A stretch of DNA of 64,000 nucleotides, taken from NCBI GenBank assembly GCA_019095985.1, contig CM032668.1, positions 16,971,000 through 17,034,999 on the forward strand, read 5' to 3'. This document shows positions 26,278 to 35,503 of the stretch, one piece after another (the first letter of the stretch is position 1; each line of letters starts with the position of its first letter). Source of the DNA: Streblospio benedicti (taxonomy: Eukaryota > Annelida > Polychaeta > Spionida > Spionidae). The notes beneath the pieces were generated by a model. The model was not told the origin of the DNA and did not search any database. It was given only the letters and a program-made list of their open reading frames with translations. The position numbers were made by a program, and so were the translations under genes.

Positions 26278-29200
26278 ATGCGTGTGTGTGTGTGTCTGTG
26301 TGTGTGCATGTGTGCGCCGTGTGTCTGTGTGTAATCCTGTCTGTGGACGCGGGGGTGCTGACATCACATGTCTGTGTGTGTGTATGCATGTGTGTGCAGT
26401 GTGAATGGTGTGTGCTGTGTTTTAGGGTTTGAATATCTGTGTGTAGTGTGTGCTTGTTTGATTTTTGTGTCCTTATGTGTATGCGTGTGTGTATGTGTGT
26501 CTACCATAAACATGGACTTTGAAGGCTGAGTGAATGGGAAAGCCGTGAAACCCACGATGGGTTTTTATGACATGATTAAATGTCAACTTTATGATAATAT
26601 TGAAAAATGTTGTAAATTCGTAATAGCCATTCAGGTACTTCATACTTTTTTTAAAATGATGTAAATAGCTAATGTGAGACAAATGTCGTCCTGTGTGTGT
26701 GTAATGTGCGAACAGAAGCAGTTTTATTGTCGATTCAATGTTATTACAGAAAACTGTCCACACAATCTAATCATATCATAAAATACTGGTATTTTGTGTG
26801 GGGAAACCCTGTGTGAATTATTTTGTCAAACGTGTGTAAAACGCATACTAGCAGTGTTAGTTCAATGTAAACCATTGTGTTTGTGTGTGTATGTCTTATT
26901 TTTATACTAGCAGTACTAGTTGTAGGCCCCATCTACTGTTTTGTTTACTGTGACTGTACCTGTGGGCTACTGGCCTACAAGCTGACACTGAGGACAGTCA
27001 TTATATTTAGTGTCATGAACCGGCCCTTGATGTTTCTCAAATTATCTTTACAATGATGCATGGTCCTCAGCATCATGGGAGAGTGTGTTTGGTATGTAGT
27101 ACTATATAAACTACATGGCTGCTAGGGGACAGTGGCTGTAAAACCCCGTAAATGCCAGTGTAGCCTGTATCGCCCAGTACTGTATCCTCACCCAGACTGT
27201 CGTCTGCCAGAGCGGAAGTGACGTCACACACGGCCCGCGTCACGTGCGCGTCATCACGCACGTCCAGCTGCAGCACGCGCATGCGCGGCGAGCAGGCAGA
27301 CGCCAGCTTCCGGGCGCCCCACGCAGCCACAATGGACACCATTAAATGATTAACAATAGGCATTTTTCATACAGGTCATTGTTTTTCAAGTCAAGGCTTT
27401 AAAAAGGTATTTAATACAGTATGGATGGTCAATGGACACCGTTAGATGATTAACGATGACCATTTTCATTCAGGTCATAGCAGTGTTTACAAGTCAAGGC
27501 TTTAACAAAAAGTCTGTAATAAGGTATGCATGGTTAAAATGCAAAGCAGTGCTCAGCAAAATTAGTATAAAACGGACAATAGTATCTCCCATTAAGACCA
27601 TCTCAAAAACAGCGATCACATCTATTCACAAATAGAACAATTTTTACAGATACAATCCTTCTAAAAGGGACCAACATGAACCTCCCTGAGGAGACCACGT
27701 CCCCAATAACACTATTTGACACAACTGACTATTGGTCCTCATAGAGATGTTTTTCTGCAGATGTAGGTGTGTAAATTGTTGATCCGTGGCTTACCTGGCC
27801 CCCCCCCCGGGTGTGGGCAACCGGCGAATACGCGCACACCCATGCTGTCGAGGCGTCTCGCCAACAGGTGGCGAAACCAGAATCACAGCCTGAAACACAA
27901 TAAGGAGGACGCTGTGACTTGACAGTTGATAATGTCTGTGATGTGACTCTGGTTGCATTATGCTCTATTCAGTTATATATGCCCATGGCTATTTTTGGTG
28001 CACTTAAACATAATGATATTATATACAATGAACTCAATAAAATCAAGTCTGCTGACCACATTAGATAAGATTTTTTATTAGTAGTTAGTTGGATTTTTGT
28101 AGTAATCAGCAAGATCTCTATATACTTACTTGTATATACTTGAGGAATTTTGTGTGTTGATTAACATAAACACTACAATACTCATAGGAAATCATCTTAT
28201 TATTTTTTTTTGCTTTGTGATGTAAGATATATTATTCTGACTCAATGATTTTTTCATAACATTTTACCACAAATTAACTTTCACACTCGAGTCCCATGGC
28301 GGTCCTTCAGAACCCTCATTTTTTCCAAATTCGATCCTTTTTTTTTAAAAAAAAAAAAAAAACAAAAAAACAAAACAACCCACAACCCAGCAACTAATAC
28401 CAAAAAAAAAAAAAAAAAAAAAGAAAAAGAAAAAACACAAAATTTAAAAACGAAAATAAATACACATACAATTTTAAGTTCTGTAATAATCTTGTAGATG
28501 CGAGCATCATGGTCACGTTTGGGCCTTGGTTCCCCTCCATTAAATATCTTGAGGTAACTTAAGGTAATAGTGATGACATGTACTCATACAATGCAATTGG
28601 TGAATGCTGGTTTTATTTTTCAAATTAATCAAGTGAATGGTTACTGAACATTGATCACCGTATACATGTATTACACGGTTTGAAATAATGAAATAGTGAA
28701 ATACTTAATTAATCACCTTCATTATGAACAGTTCTACTACATACATTATTACTACTATGCTTGTACTTTTATAACAGTTTTGGTCCACATAATAATCTAT
28801 GTGATACAATCATAATCATATCATTACACGATTTGTAAATGGGTGTAATTTCTGTTGAGTGTTTCTCCTACAATATCCCTAACAGAAACACTGTACGTGG
28901 AATATCAAATCCGTAATCAAAAGCATGTTCTAGGCGCATAGAAAATCGCAATACAAGTATCATAGTCACTGTCCCAGTGGCACATTTTCAGTGACACCGG
29001 TGCCCAAATTTCTGTTCGGGACCCTACGTCCTAGACAATCACGGAACTGCCACAGTTTGCCATCAGCTAGTCGACACTCATAATCCTAGGCAGTTTTCGC
29101 CCGTCTTTGTTCTTGCCGCCGGCAGCACAGAGCTGTGTGAGTGGGGCGATCTCGTCTGCCAGCTCGTCTTCTTCCTCCTGCTCATAGGCGGCGCCACTGT

Positions 29201-32200
29201 CGTCTTCAGCAACAGACGCCTTTTCACTCACGTCCACATGACCGTCCAATAGATGACCTTCACCAAGGTTACCTGGCAATGCAGAATGCTGTATTCCAGA
29301 ATACGTTTACGTTCTCAAAACTGCTGCTAAGAAATATAGCAATTTTGAGAACGATCTCGGATGTGAAGTAGTTACAGTTGACTTTAAATAAAACATTGTC
29401 CAACTCAGGCGTACAGTTCAAATCCTAGAATGACAGTGATGCCAATATTGTTTGGTGGCAATAACTATTTATTGTGAAAACTATTACATAGCATACCGAG
29501 ACGTGCTTCAAATATGCAGTGTCATTTGTTGCTTTCCTACAACTGACTGTAGAAGATGTGACTGCAGCTACATTGGAAAATCTCCAGAATTAAATAAAGA
29601 TGTAAGTCATGCACGCTAGAAACAGCTAGACTTCTATGACATTCTATATTGCAACATGCTGAACTATAGCAGAGATCAGTCATTCTCTTTTTCCCCTCCA
29701 AATTCTGAGTGCTAAGTTGTCAATGATTTTTAAAAGCAACTTCAGTTGTCTGAATGAGGTAATTAAAAACATCCCACAAAGAGGGTAATAAAAGCGCTCT
29801 GATATTATGTAGAGGGTGATGCACGTGCTGTAAAACCCGCGACACCGCTCTGGGCCATCCATTGGATAATTAATGCATTACTCAATGCTACTCAAGTTCT
29901 TCATAATCTTGTACCATCATGTAAATATAAATAAAAACAAACAAATATAATTCTATTATGTCAAAACTGTTTAATGAATAATTAAAGAGTTACCAAAGTA
30001 TGCGTACACATTTACGATGTTTTCTCAAGTAATCTATAATATAACAACGGATAATTGAAGTAGATAAGTGAAATAAGCGCTTGCGTCTTAACGCAATTTC
30101 CAACATTAGCATAGATAATCACGTATTGATAAATACACTGGGCATTAAAATTGTAAGATGGCCACCATTGTTACAAAATGGCCGGCATAGAACACCTTTT
30201 TTGTCCGATTTGTAGGATTTTGGCATTACTCCTTATATTTATAAGTACCAAGAATTAATTCTAATTCTTTGCCAAAACCTAGGACCAATCAAAATTAAGC
30301 ATTGGAGTAAATCAATTAGTACAAGTTTAATAGTTTTATCCACTGACTAATGTTTGTTCTAAAACCCCGTTTCCCATAATCACGCAGCTTCAACAGTCTT
30401 CAGGCCATGCTGGGGATTGTTGATTTTGTCATTTGACTGATTTACTCATTATGTGTGATGTTAGATGAGCTGTTACTGTACAATAACCGTAAAAGAAATG
30501 CTAAATAACATATGCTACATCAATTTTTACAATTAGAATTATGCTTTGATAAACTCCTATACATCCTCATCATCCAAGCTGTCTGTATACGGTGGTATCG
30601 AGCACGGGTTGGATACTGTAGCATATACTGAGTACTCTGTGTCACTACAGCTACTATCCATGTCAGTATCACTGGTATCACTGTCCATATTGAACACCAG
30701 CTCGCTCCTGCTGAAATACACAGAGGTGTCCAGCGAGTCATCAAAGTCAGTGCCCGCCTCCACCTCATCCTCTTCTAAATTGTCTGGGTGAGAACAAGCC
30801 CCGTGCTGTGATGATGATGATGATGATGATGATGACCAGGGGGACTGGAGCCTGCCACATCATCACACAGTGACAAGCAAGAGCTGAAGTCTGTGGCAGT
30901 GTTATCAGCTATGGACTGGAAGCTGTCGCTTGCGTCAGTCTCAGCATCAGAACATCCTCCTGAACCAGTCTCCTCTAGCATCGATTCTAATCGATCTACA
31001 CCACGCAATCCAGCACAGTCATCCGCGCGCCTTGTACATTGGTGTTTCTGAGCCGTGGTGTGTGGCACGGAGGTCCATGCGTTGTACTCCGGCAAATAGG
31101 CCATATTGGGGTAAGCCTCCGCCTCGCCAGTTTCTCTGCTGCTTACAGATGTCGTCTGGCCGAAATCCAACTGTTCTGTTGTGCCCATCCGCAGACTCAA
31201 ATTCACCCACGATTCCCCTTGATCCAGATTTTCCCGAGCAGGATCACTGTTCTTAGACACATCGCACACAGAGAACACAAACTGCCACGAGTCTGGATCA
31301 CAGTGAGTATCCACCATCCTAGTGCGATCACCCTGGATCCTCGTATCCACCTCCTCGCCATCCACACGTCCTTCTGACCGGTTGCTGCGATCGTCGGCAT
31401 TTGGCTCGACCACTGTCTCCAGAACTGGCACTCTTTCCAGAGCCCAGCGCTTAAACGACATGAGCCTGCTCAATTTGGATGTATTGTTATCATGTCTTGT
31501 ACCGGCGATATCCAGTAGGCCCAGCATTTTGATTTTTTTAAAAGACAAGTAAGTGTCTGACTGTCTGTACGCTGACAACGTTAAAATCCTACATCAGCTG
31601 ATTTCAAATGTTTAAATAGAGCATCATGTCATAATAACAGGCCAAGCTTAACACTGGTGTTCTTTATAAAGTGTAGTCTATATTTAAAGACCATAAAGCT
31701 CTTCAAAGGTAAGCAGGGCACATTGTTCTGTTCAGTTATCTAAAATGTATAGTGACCCCGCTGCAGCCATTTTGAAAGTTTAGAGGGCACGCATCTTTAG
31801 GGAGTAGCCATTATTTTTTGCAAGAGGAAATGTGCACTTAAAAGGAAGGAACCCATTGGCGATACAACAGTTAACACCGTCTGAACAAATTAACCTGCTA
31901 GTAATGATCATTTAAGTTCAAATGCCATTATTATAACATAACACGTTATGAGAGTAACCTGTAAGCGACCCCCCTATACTTGTATTAGTAACACCTCACC
32001 CCCCACGGAATTACATGTTATAGATACCTAACCCGAGCTAGGGTCATGCCCATAGTTAACTTAAGAGAAGAAAATACATAAAACATTCGCAATGTATATT
32101 GTTTTTCTTCGACTACGTCCATGGAGTTTAAACCCAAAGCTTATTATTAGTATGTTGAACGTAGCATGGACAAATCCCATAGCTTGGGTTTTGTCGTCTG

Positions 32201-34592
32201 CCCGTCTTTAAGTTTTATCAAAAAGAGTGTTAACCATTCTTGTCTACGATTATGCGGGCTTCAATTGTGGAGAATGCAAGACCCATAACAAGGAAAAGTA
32301 TCATCAGAAAAAGTGCCAACAGTGAGACTTATTAACCCCCCCCCGGTGTGATTTCAAAAGGTCACTCTCTTTTCGGGAATTCGAACTCACGCTTCAAAAC
32401 GCGTGCTGTCTGCATTGAAGGTTGTAATATCGTCCTACGCGGACCTTGACTGTTCGACGCGGGTAAGTTGCATTACATCACTGGCCGGAACCGGCTTGTA
32501 CCAGTAACAAAAATGACGGCGCACATAGTCCGCAAGAAAGATTTTTGTACTAATTCCTGCAATATGTTGTCTGAATATGTATACCTATTTGTCTTTACAA
32601 TAGATATGCTGGTGAAGATGTCGTGTGTTATGGTACGATTCTAAAGACACGTAAGTAGCAACTGTACAATATGTTTAATGAACATCGTGGAGTTTTAAAG
32701 TTATTGATGAGGGCCTGTGGCCATAACTTGTACACATGGTGGGTCATTACTTGTCTCCAATATGTAAAACAATGATCGTCAATTATTCAGAAAATACCAT
32801 ACTATAATCATGATAAACATGGTAGAATTTCAAATGGGTTTATAAAGCAACATTGGCAACATTTATACCGAACACATCAGACTATAATAAGAGGTAAAAA
32901 GCAGCATAATTGTAAAGTCGTAAGAGCAATACTTGGATCAGGACTATAAACCACCTCATTTACAATTTTACATAAACATCTTACCGTCGATGTGGACGGC
33001 CATTCTATTACTGGTACAAGCCACTATTTTTGTTACTGATACAGGCCGATTACAGACGGTGAAGGTGCCATCTTATCTGGCGTATTCTTCATTTTACAAG
33101 TTATTGACACTAACTTTGAATCATGCCAAATATGTGCAGCATTAAAAAAAGAGATTCCCGTTAATCGACGACCAAACTTTGTATCTATCTTAATTTCTAC
33201 TTAGATCTAAAGTGTGCAAATGGGATGCTTATTATAGCACGCATCATTGGAAATATTTACCCCAAAGGCTAATACAATTAGATTAAATTTATGTATAGCT
33301 CTCTGTCCTACACAAAAAGAAAATTGGAATGATTTATGCACCATATATTTAGTTTCAAACACAATGAACAAATGCAAGAATGTGAACGAGTGTTATACTG
33401 ATTCTATGGAGAACAAATCTAAACAGCAGGCAGGTGAAACAGGTAACAGTCAACCATAAATAGTAGAACCTCCGATTAAGACCACCTCTATCCTAAGACC
33501 ATTTCTAGCGGTCCCAAACCTTCTTAAGAGACACCAGGTTATACACCCACATGTTGACGTCAATGCCAAGGTTGGCCTTAATAGGGAGTCTACTTGTAAC
33601 TATTGAGACAAGACTGAATAACATTTAGGAGACAGAAAAATGGCTTAGTCAGGGACGTAATGATGATTGTGTAAGTATAAACTGGGTATAAGTATCAGTT
33701 AGAAGTACTGATTAGACTGTTCTCGGGAATCATTTTGCGCTTGATTTGATTACACCCAACTGCACTTTCCTAATTATATCCACAATGGTGATAGAGTACC
33801 TTATCTCCTATCAACAAGAAACCCCTTTTCTCCCACGTATCACACATTATAGCAATTTGGCATTTCTATCTGCAAGGCACACCTCGGCTGAATCTGATCA
33901 GGGTAAATTAGTCTAATGGCAGACGGCACTTACCCGTTATTACGACCGCCTTGTTTGCAGCTGGCAAAAGAGGGGACTTCGTCACATATTGCATACAAAC
34001 GACGAACAGAATGTAAAAGCCTGCTAAGACTGCTCTTTCTGGGGAGCCAAGGCGCTTGCCCTGGAAAAAAAAAACATATAATCAAACCACAAACCATTGA
34101 TTGTGTAACTGTATAATCATATACTATTCTAGTGCGTGTAATTTCAAAATGAGAAGCTACATGAGCTGTGCTGAGAGGGGTGGTGCACATTATTTATAGT
34201 CGGGTAATGGTAGGACATAGTGCTACATTTTTCACACTTCTTTTAAAGTATCATATCATTTCAACTACATTGGTGAAATTGCCACATGATGTGAAATATT
34301 TACTCCTGGTAAATACCATTCTAGACTAACAACAAACGTACAGAAACCCATTCTGTATTATATCAGCAAAAAGAAACCCAATGGCAAAAAATACAGCAAT
34401 CATCATTCTCACATTAGTGCTGATTACCTTATAATAAGCGACGATGATTCCTGCCAGAACCACAAATGTGGCTAATATGAAGGTGGTGAATCTGGAACAT
34501 CTCACTTTGAGTATGAATATTCTATGAAGATAGACGAGCATCAGGACCACCACTAGGGAAGTGTATATGTACAGGACCGTAAAATCATCCAT
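8773..34592 (-). CDS. HSD17B2/HSD11B2-like short-chain dehydrogenase (SDR9C-type), 10 exons
   Basis: Ten exons join without phase conflict into 384 residues, close to vertebrate HSD17B2 (387): 34592-34428, 34060-33934, 15029-14938, 14465-14339, 12786-12720, 12256-12141, 11049-10912, 10373-10309, 9897-9773 and 8905-8773. All introns are GT-AG. Three hydrophobic helices (about residues 5-24, 38-53 and 65-82) would anchor it in the ER membrane. The cofactor motif is ITGCDSGFG (96-104), with LDV at 146-148 and NNAG at 177-180. The catalytic residues are Ser229, Tyr242 and Lys246, with normal Ser-Tyr spacing. The family oxidises or reduces steroids, retinoids or other hydroxy compounds with NAD(H)/NADP(H); the substrate cannot be read from sequence. 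The ATG has a strong context (accATGG). Intron 2 is about 19 kb as assembled, and it contains an N gap and a damaged second copy of exons 3-4. Confidence 0.88.
9773..9897 (-). CDS. SDR exon 9: DYG...VLDAM region
   Basis: The exon encodes [12 protein letters not shown] followed by [18 protein letters not shown], with acceptor tttcag and donor TACAG|gtaaaa. (D)YG..F and V.DA...A..S..P are typical of the C-terminal part of SDR9C proteins. Confidence 0.87.
10309..10373 (-). CDS. SDR exon 8
   Basis: The 65-nt exon encodes [20 protein letters not shown], with acceptor gctgcag and donor ACAG|gtaacg in phase 0. It corresponds to the variable substrate-loop/helix region between IEPG and the DYG motif. 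Confidence 0.82.
10912..11049 (-). CDS. SDR exon 7: catalytic YxxxK
   Basis: The exon encodes [20 protein letters not shown] and ends [11 protein letters not shown], with donor ACCG|gtcagt. The acceptor cccgctgcag was chosen because it gives Ser229-Tyr242 spacing of 13, as in HSD17B2. A second acceptor 21 bases upstream (gtgacag at 11071) is also in phase and would insert seven residues. Reading past the donor gives non-homologous sequence. Confidence 0.86.
12141..12256 (-). CDS. SDR exon 6: VNYLG helix and catalytic Ser strand
   Basis: The exon encodes [20 protein letters not shown] and ends [11 protein letters not shown], with acceptor ccacag and donor ATGG|gttcgt. The Asn of SVNYLG and the Ser of VNVAS are the conserved SDR catalytic-tetrad positions. 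Confidence 0.88.
12720..12786 (-). CDS. SDR exon 5: NNAG motif
   Basis: The 67-nt exon encodes [20 protein letters not shown], with acceptor ttgcag and donor CTCAG|gtacac. NNAG stabilises the central sheet in classical SDRs. Confidence 0.88.
13117..13470 (+). mobile_element. tRNA-Arg-derived SINE
   Basis: The head carries an A-box-like TGGCCGAATGG and a B box GGTTCGATTCC, with TCG at the anticodon position, as in tRNA-Arg. The acceptor stem does not pair, so it is not a tRNA gene. A unique body follows (about 13195-13375), then a tail ending in repeats of ATTTAC. The tail (CCAATGACCTGGTGTAAAT...GGACTATAAA...CCACATTTACA) also occurs alone at 49795-49868 and, more worn, at 32912-32972. Confidence 0.75.
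14339..14465 (-). CDS. SDR exon 4: CSPR...LQLDV segment (functional copy)
   Basis: There are 42 codons beginning [20 protein letters not shown], with acceptor gaacag and donor CTGG|gtgagg leaving one base. CSPRL.LQ.D is typical of HSD17B2/HSD11B2/RDH proteins. The Asp of LDV normally contacts the adenine ring of the cofactor. Confidence 0.88.
14938..15029 (-). CDS. SDR exon 3: Rossmann glycine motif (functional copy)
   Basis: The exon encodes [20 protein letters not shown] and ends HTEGE, with acceptor tttcag and donor GAG|gtaagt. CDSGFG is the SDR9C variant of the glycine motif, and LDSMG is shared with HSD11B2. The second copy (27797-27889) is frameshifted, so this is the one a working transcript would use. 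Confidence 0.88.
15477..15600. repeat. A-rich homopurine tract
   Basis: More than 100 bases are almost pure A with scattered C and G. The paired tract in the right copy (28338-28455) differs in length, as is usual for such sequence. Confidence 0.7.
16199..16420 (-). CDS. Candidate acidic C-terminal exon
   Basis: After the acceptor tggaatacag the frame reads [20 protein letters not shown], then an acidic stretch ([15 protein letters not shown]), and ends [11 protein letters not shown] before TAG. The right copy (29288-29067) keeps the frame with essentially one amino-acid change in 70, although flanking non-coding sequence differs more. It lies 1.25 kb downstream of the acidic gene's stop codon on the same strand. 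It may be an alternative last exon of that gene or belong to another transcript. No upstream donor was proven. Confidence 0.45.
   Translation of the reverse strand, partial: HSALPGNLGEGHLLDGHVDVSEKASVAEDDIGAAYEQEEEDELADEIAPLTQLCAAGGKNKDGRKLPRIMSVD
16442..16485. other. Perfect 16-bp stem hairpin
   Basis: CGTTCTCAAAACTGCT is followed after 12 bases by its exact complement AGCAGTTTTGAGAACG. The right copy (29310-29353) has the same hairpin with one mismatch. It sits just upstream of the candidate acidic exon on the minus strand. Confidence 0.8.
17667..18620 (-). CDS. Acidic Ser/Asp-rich protein of unknown function, in the SDR intron
   Basis: This is an open frame of 317 codons. The start is placed at [13 protein letters not shown] because the two copies diverge upstream and agree from this Met on; an earlier ATG at 18692 would add 24 residues. 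Visible features are a basic N-terminal patch ([15 protein letters not shown]), a [15 protein letters not shown] segment, a Ser run (about residues 230-240), and a strongly acidic C-terminal third with [16 protein letters not shown] that ends [10 protein letters not shown]. It looks mostly disordered, without signal peptide or membrane segment. I do not recognise the family. It is nested in intron 2 of the SDR gene on the same strand. The right copy is frameshifted. Confidence 0.65.
   Translation of the reverse strand: MLGLLDITGTRHDRNTSKLSRLMSFKRWALEKVPVLDTVVEPNADDRSNRSEGRVDGEEVDTRIQGDRTGMVDTHCDPDSWQFVFSVCDVSKNSDPPRDNLDQGESWVNLSLRMGTTEQLDFGQATSLSSRDTSGEGPHSGMAYLPEYNAWTSVPHSAVQKHQCTSRMDDCAGLRIASMLEETGSGGCSDVETDASDSFQSIADNTATDFSSCLSLCDDVAGSSPWSSSSSLSQHGACSHSDNLEEDEVEEGTDFEDSLDTSVYFSRSELVFNMDSDTSDTDMTDSSCSDTHYSVYATVSNPCSIPPYTDSLDDEDV
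19169..19268. other. Assembly gap (100 N)
   Basis: A run of exactly 100 N is a conventional unknown-size scaffold join. Confidence 0.99.
19269..21400. repeat. Noisy direct repeats beside the gap
   Basis: The same text recurs at 19340-19580, 19980-20110 (part), 20640-20900 and 21060-21400: ACTTTCTTTGCCC..., CCACCAAGATTGGTGG, GGTCAATATGTTGCGGTCGA, then AAATTTAAAAAT...TATTCCTCTTTGAATTTTC. Copies differ mainly by homopolymer length changes and small gaps, the signature of uncorrected long reads. The 20640 copy has an open stretch ([20 protein letters not shown]) of unknown identity that could be a real exon. Confidence 0.6.
20400..20660. repeat. Dispersed repeat, copy 1 of 3
   Basis: The succession CATCAACAAGCTTGAAA, TTCTCTCAATAC, ATGTTGAAAAGTTTGG, TATTTTAACATCGAGTTG and TCTGTCATAGGT is shared with 21800-22090 and, weakly, with 23220-23460. 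Confidence 0.65.
21800..22090. repeat. Dispersed repeat, copy 2 of 3
   Basis: This is the cleanest copy of the element seen at 20400-20660. It continues into TTTTCTACTTGTCAGTGTTGT. Confidence 0.65.
23220..23460. repeat. Dispersed repeat, copy 3 of 3
   Basis: A more diverged copy: AAGGTGGTTTGATCTTGAA, GACTGTGTACAGTGTATTTTATT, CACATCGACTAGG and CACTAGGGAAATAAG line up with the 21.8 kb copy. Confidence 0.5.
23461..24940. other. Very AT-rich sequence without genes
   Basis: No coding frame or recognised element was seen. Confidence 0.4.
24951..25028. repeat. 78-bp near-palindrome
   Basis: The outer arms TTGACCAC and GTGGTCAA and the inner arms GTGTCAATCGCAAAATT and AATTTTGCGATTGACAC (17 bp, perfect) enclose a 10-base loop GAGCATGCTG. 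Each side has a nine-base mismatched bulge. Confidence 0.85.
25122..25248. mobile_element. 127-bp MITE with 30-bp terminal inverted repeats
   Basis: The left end (25122-25151) and the complement of the right end (25219-25248) agree at 26 of 30 positions, starting GCGGAGACCACTACTATGG. The centre is GC-rich with its own small hairpin. No target-site duplication was found. Confidence 0.75.
25460..25910. repeat. Minisatellite with about 57-bp monomers in about 115-bp dimers
   Basis: The words GGTGTCTGTAGGAAAAACC and TCCGTAAGGAAACCTCAC alternate, each followed after about 30 bases by CACACAAGTG. The first word recurs near 25465, 25580, 25693 and 25809; the second near 25529, 25646, 25760 and 25868. 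Confidence 0.85.
25990..26510. repeat. TG-rich patchwork tract
   Basis: Long and short runs of TG are interleaved with 8-30 base islands that match 13210-13740 of the left copy in order and spacing. Examples are GTGATGTGCTGT, TAGTGTGATAAGGATGC, GCTGACATCACATGTC and GCTTGTTTGATTTTT. Open frames here, rich in HT or CV, are artefacts of the dinucleotide repeat. Confidence 0.85.
27192..27889 (-). pseudogene. Damaged second copy of SDR exons 3-4
   Basis: Exon 4 (27318-27192) keeps its frame and donor but its acceptor AG is replaced (gcgtgg in place of gaacag). Exon 3 (27889 to about 27797) has lost one G in GGTTTCGG, breaking the frame within the glycine motif, and its end is scrambled by a C/G run where the left copy has GAG|gtaagt. 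No copies of exons 5-10 accompany it. It could be a decayed duplicate or poorly sequenced alternate haplotype. Confidence 0.8.
28338..28455. repeat. A-rich tract, right copy
   Basis: This is the counterpart of the tract near 15477-15600, with different run lengths. Confidence 0.6.
29067..29288 (-). CDS. Right copy of the candidate acidic C-terminal exon
   Basis: The acceptor, frame and stop are the same as at 16420-16199, with one clear replacement (Ile to Ser in the DDIGAAYEQ segment). If the surrounding block is an alternate haplotype this is simply the other allele. Confidence 0.4.
   Translation of the reverse strand, partial: HSALPGNLGEGHLLDGHVDVSEKASVAEDDSGAAYEQEEEDELADEIAPLTQLCAAGGKNKDGRKLPRIMSVD
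29310..29353. other. Hairpin, right copy
   Basis: The same 16-bp stem and 12-base loop as at 16442-16485, with one G-to-A change in the right arm. Confidence 0.7.
30557..31527 (-). pseudogene. Frameshifted right copy of the acidic intronic gene
   Basis: It matches the gene at 17667-18620 from [13 protein letters not shown] to [10 protein letters not shown]. Near 30840 the G run after the GAT/ATC triplet tract is two bases longer, shifting the frame so that a His run replaces the Ser run. The acidic C-terminal part continues in another frame (30763-30557). Triplet number in the tract also differs. Apart from this the encoded residues are well conserved, so a sequencing error or an allele is possible. 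Confidence 0.7.
32084..33465. other. Intronic sequence of the SDR gene without further genes
   Basis: A worn SINE tail lies at about 32912-32972. The tRNA-like word near 32378-32395 was judged insufficient. Nothing else was recognised. Confidence 0.35.
33934..34060 (-). CDS. SDR exon 2: third membrane helix and start of the cofactor motif
   Basis: The acceptor is ttccag and the exon starts [14 protein letters not shown]. It ends at KAVVIT plus one base, with donor ACGG|gtaagt. The spare G joins the first two bases of exon 3 (GC) to make the Gly of TGxxxGxG. Confidence 0.85.
34428..34592 (-). CDS. SDR exon 1: start codon and two membrane helices
   Basis: There are 55 codons starting [16 protein letters not shown] and ending VAYYK, with donor AAG|gtaatc in phase 0. 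The layout of two helices joined by a basic loop (LKVRCSR) matches the N-termini of HSD17B2 and HSD11B2. Confidence 0.85.
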
Positions 34593-34930
34593 GGTGCTGG
34601 TTGTTCTGAAATAGAGAGGGGCTCACATAATTGAAAGTTTCTTTTAATTCTGCGGGAAACAATGGAATATGATGATGTGGAGAACAATCTTTGTATTTCA
34701 ACCACTCGGTGACGGGTCTCGAGTGGACTCAATAGAGAGGTGGTCTTGTTACTGAGGTTCACTTTGATCACATTATGAATGGACTGAGCAAAAAGCAGAG
34801 GTGGCTGCAAATGGGGAACAAAGTTATCCTATTTGCTTGGTGTCTCGTGTGGTAAGGTGACCAGTGACTTAAGTCTAGTATACTGTATTTATCAACAAAA
34901 ACGAAATAAAAAACAACATTAAAAACAACA

Positions 34931-35503
34931 AAATACAGACAAAAACAAATTTAAAAAGACGCGCCTCCTGAGCACATTAGCTAATCGTATTGGTGGTGAT
35001 GCAAATGAGGGAAAGAAAAATATTGCACATGTGTATGAGTCTACTCATCAGTTACAATAAAAATCCACAAAACCCCTATGGCATGACAGAAATATCGCTT
35101 TCATTATGTAGATACATACAGGAAATGTAATCATGGTGTGGGGGAAGTTCATCGTGTGAGCCTTTTAGCTTCTGAGCAGGAGGTTTGTTTTATACAAGTA
35201 TTTTATGCGTGCTTCTCATCGCCCGCAGACAATGGTAAAACCAAGGACACACCCATGTGGATCACGGATTTATCTAAGGACAGGATCAGTTGATTTGAGT
35301 TGATCCTACATACCGACCTTCATAGAGTGTAAAATCTCACGCAATTCTGTTATTATTGAAAAATGTATGAGCAAACAGCATTATCAGTGTTTAACGTTCA
35401 ACACTTAAATAAAGTCTTATAGATATCAAACACAAACGAAATTAAAAACTATAATGCACATAGTTGCTAATATAGAAGGATGTAGTCACTTACATTGAAT
35501 TCA
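34931..35503. other. Upstream region of the SDR gene
   Basis: The promoter of the minus-strand SDR gene should lie in this area. No TATA-like or other defined element could be supported. Confidence 0.3.

Larger units (their letters stand above)
26008..32083. repeat. Six-kilobase duplicated block, right copy
   Basis: The block pairs with 13210-19168. It is close to the left copy over most of its length but carries several gene-breaking differences and a TG-substituted first part. Confidence 0.85.
33593..34930. repeat. Duplicated block holding SDR exons 1-2, right copy
   Basis: The counterpart of 1884-3275. It lacks the MITE present near 2953-3037 of the left copy and so shows the empty site. 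Confidence 0.8.

Noticed and set aside
25974-26432. Open frames rich in His-Thr or Cys-Val on both strands
   Set aside because: They are translations of a TG/CA dinucleotide tract, with no start context, domains or splice sites.
32375-32415. Second tRNA-like B-box word
   Set aside because: GAGTTCGAATTCCC alone; no supporting arms or terminator.
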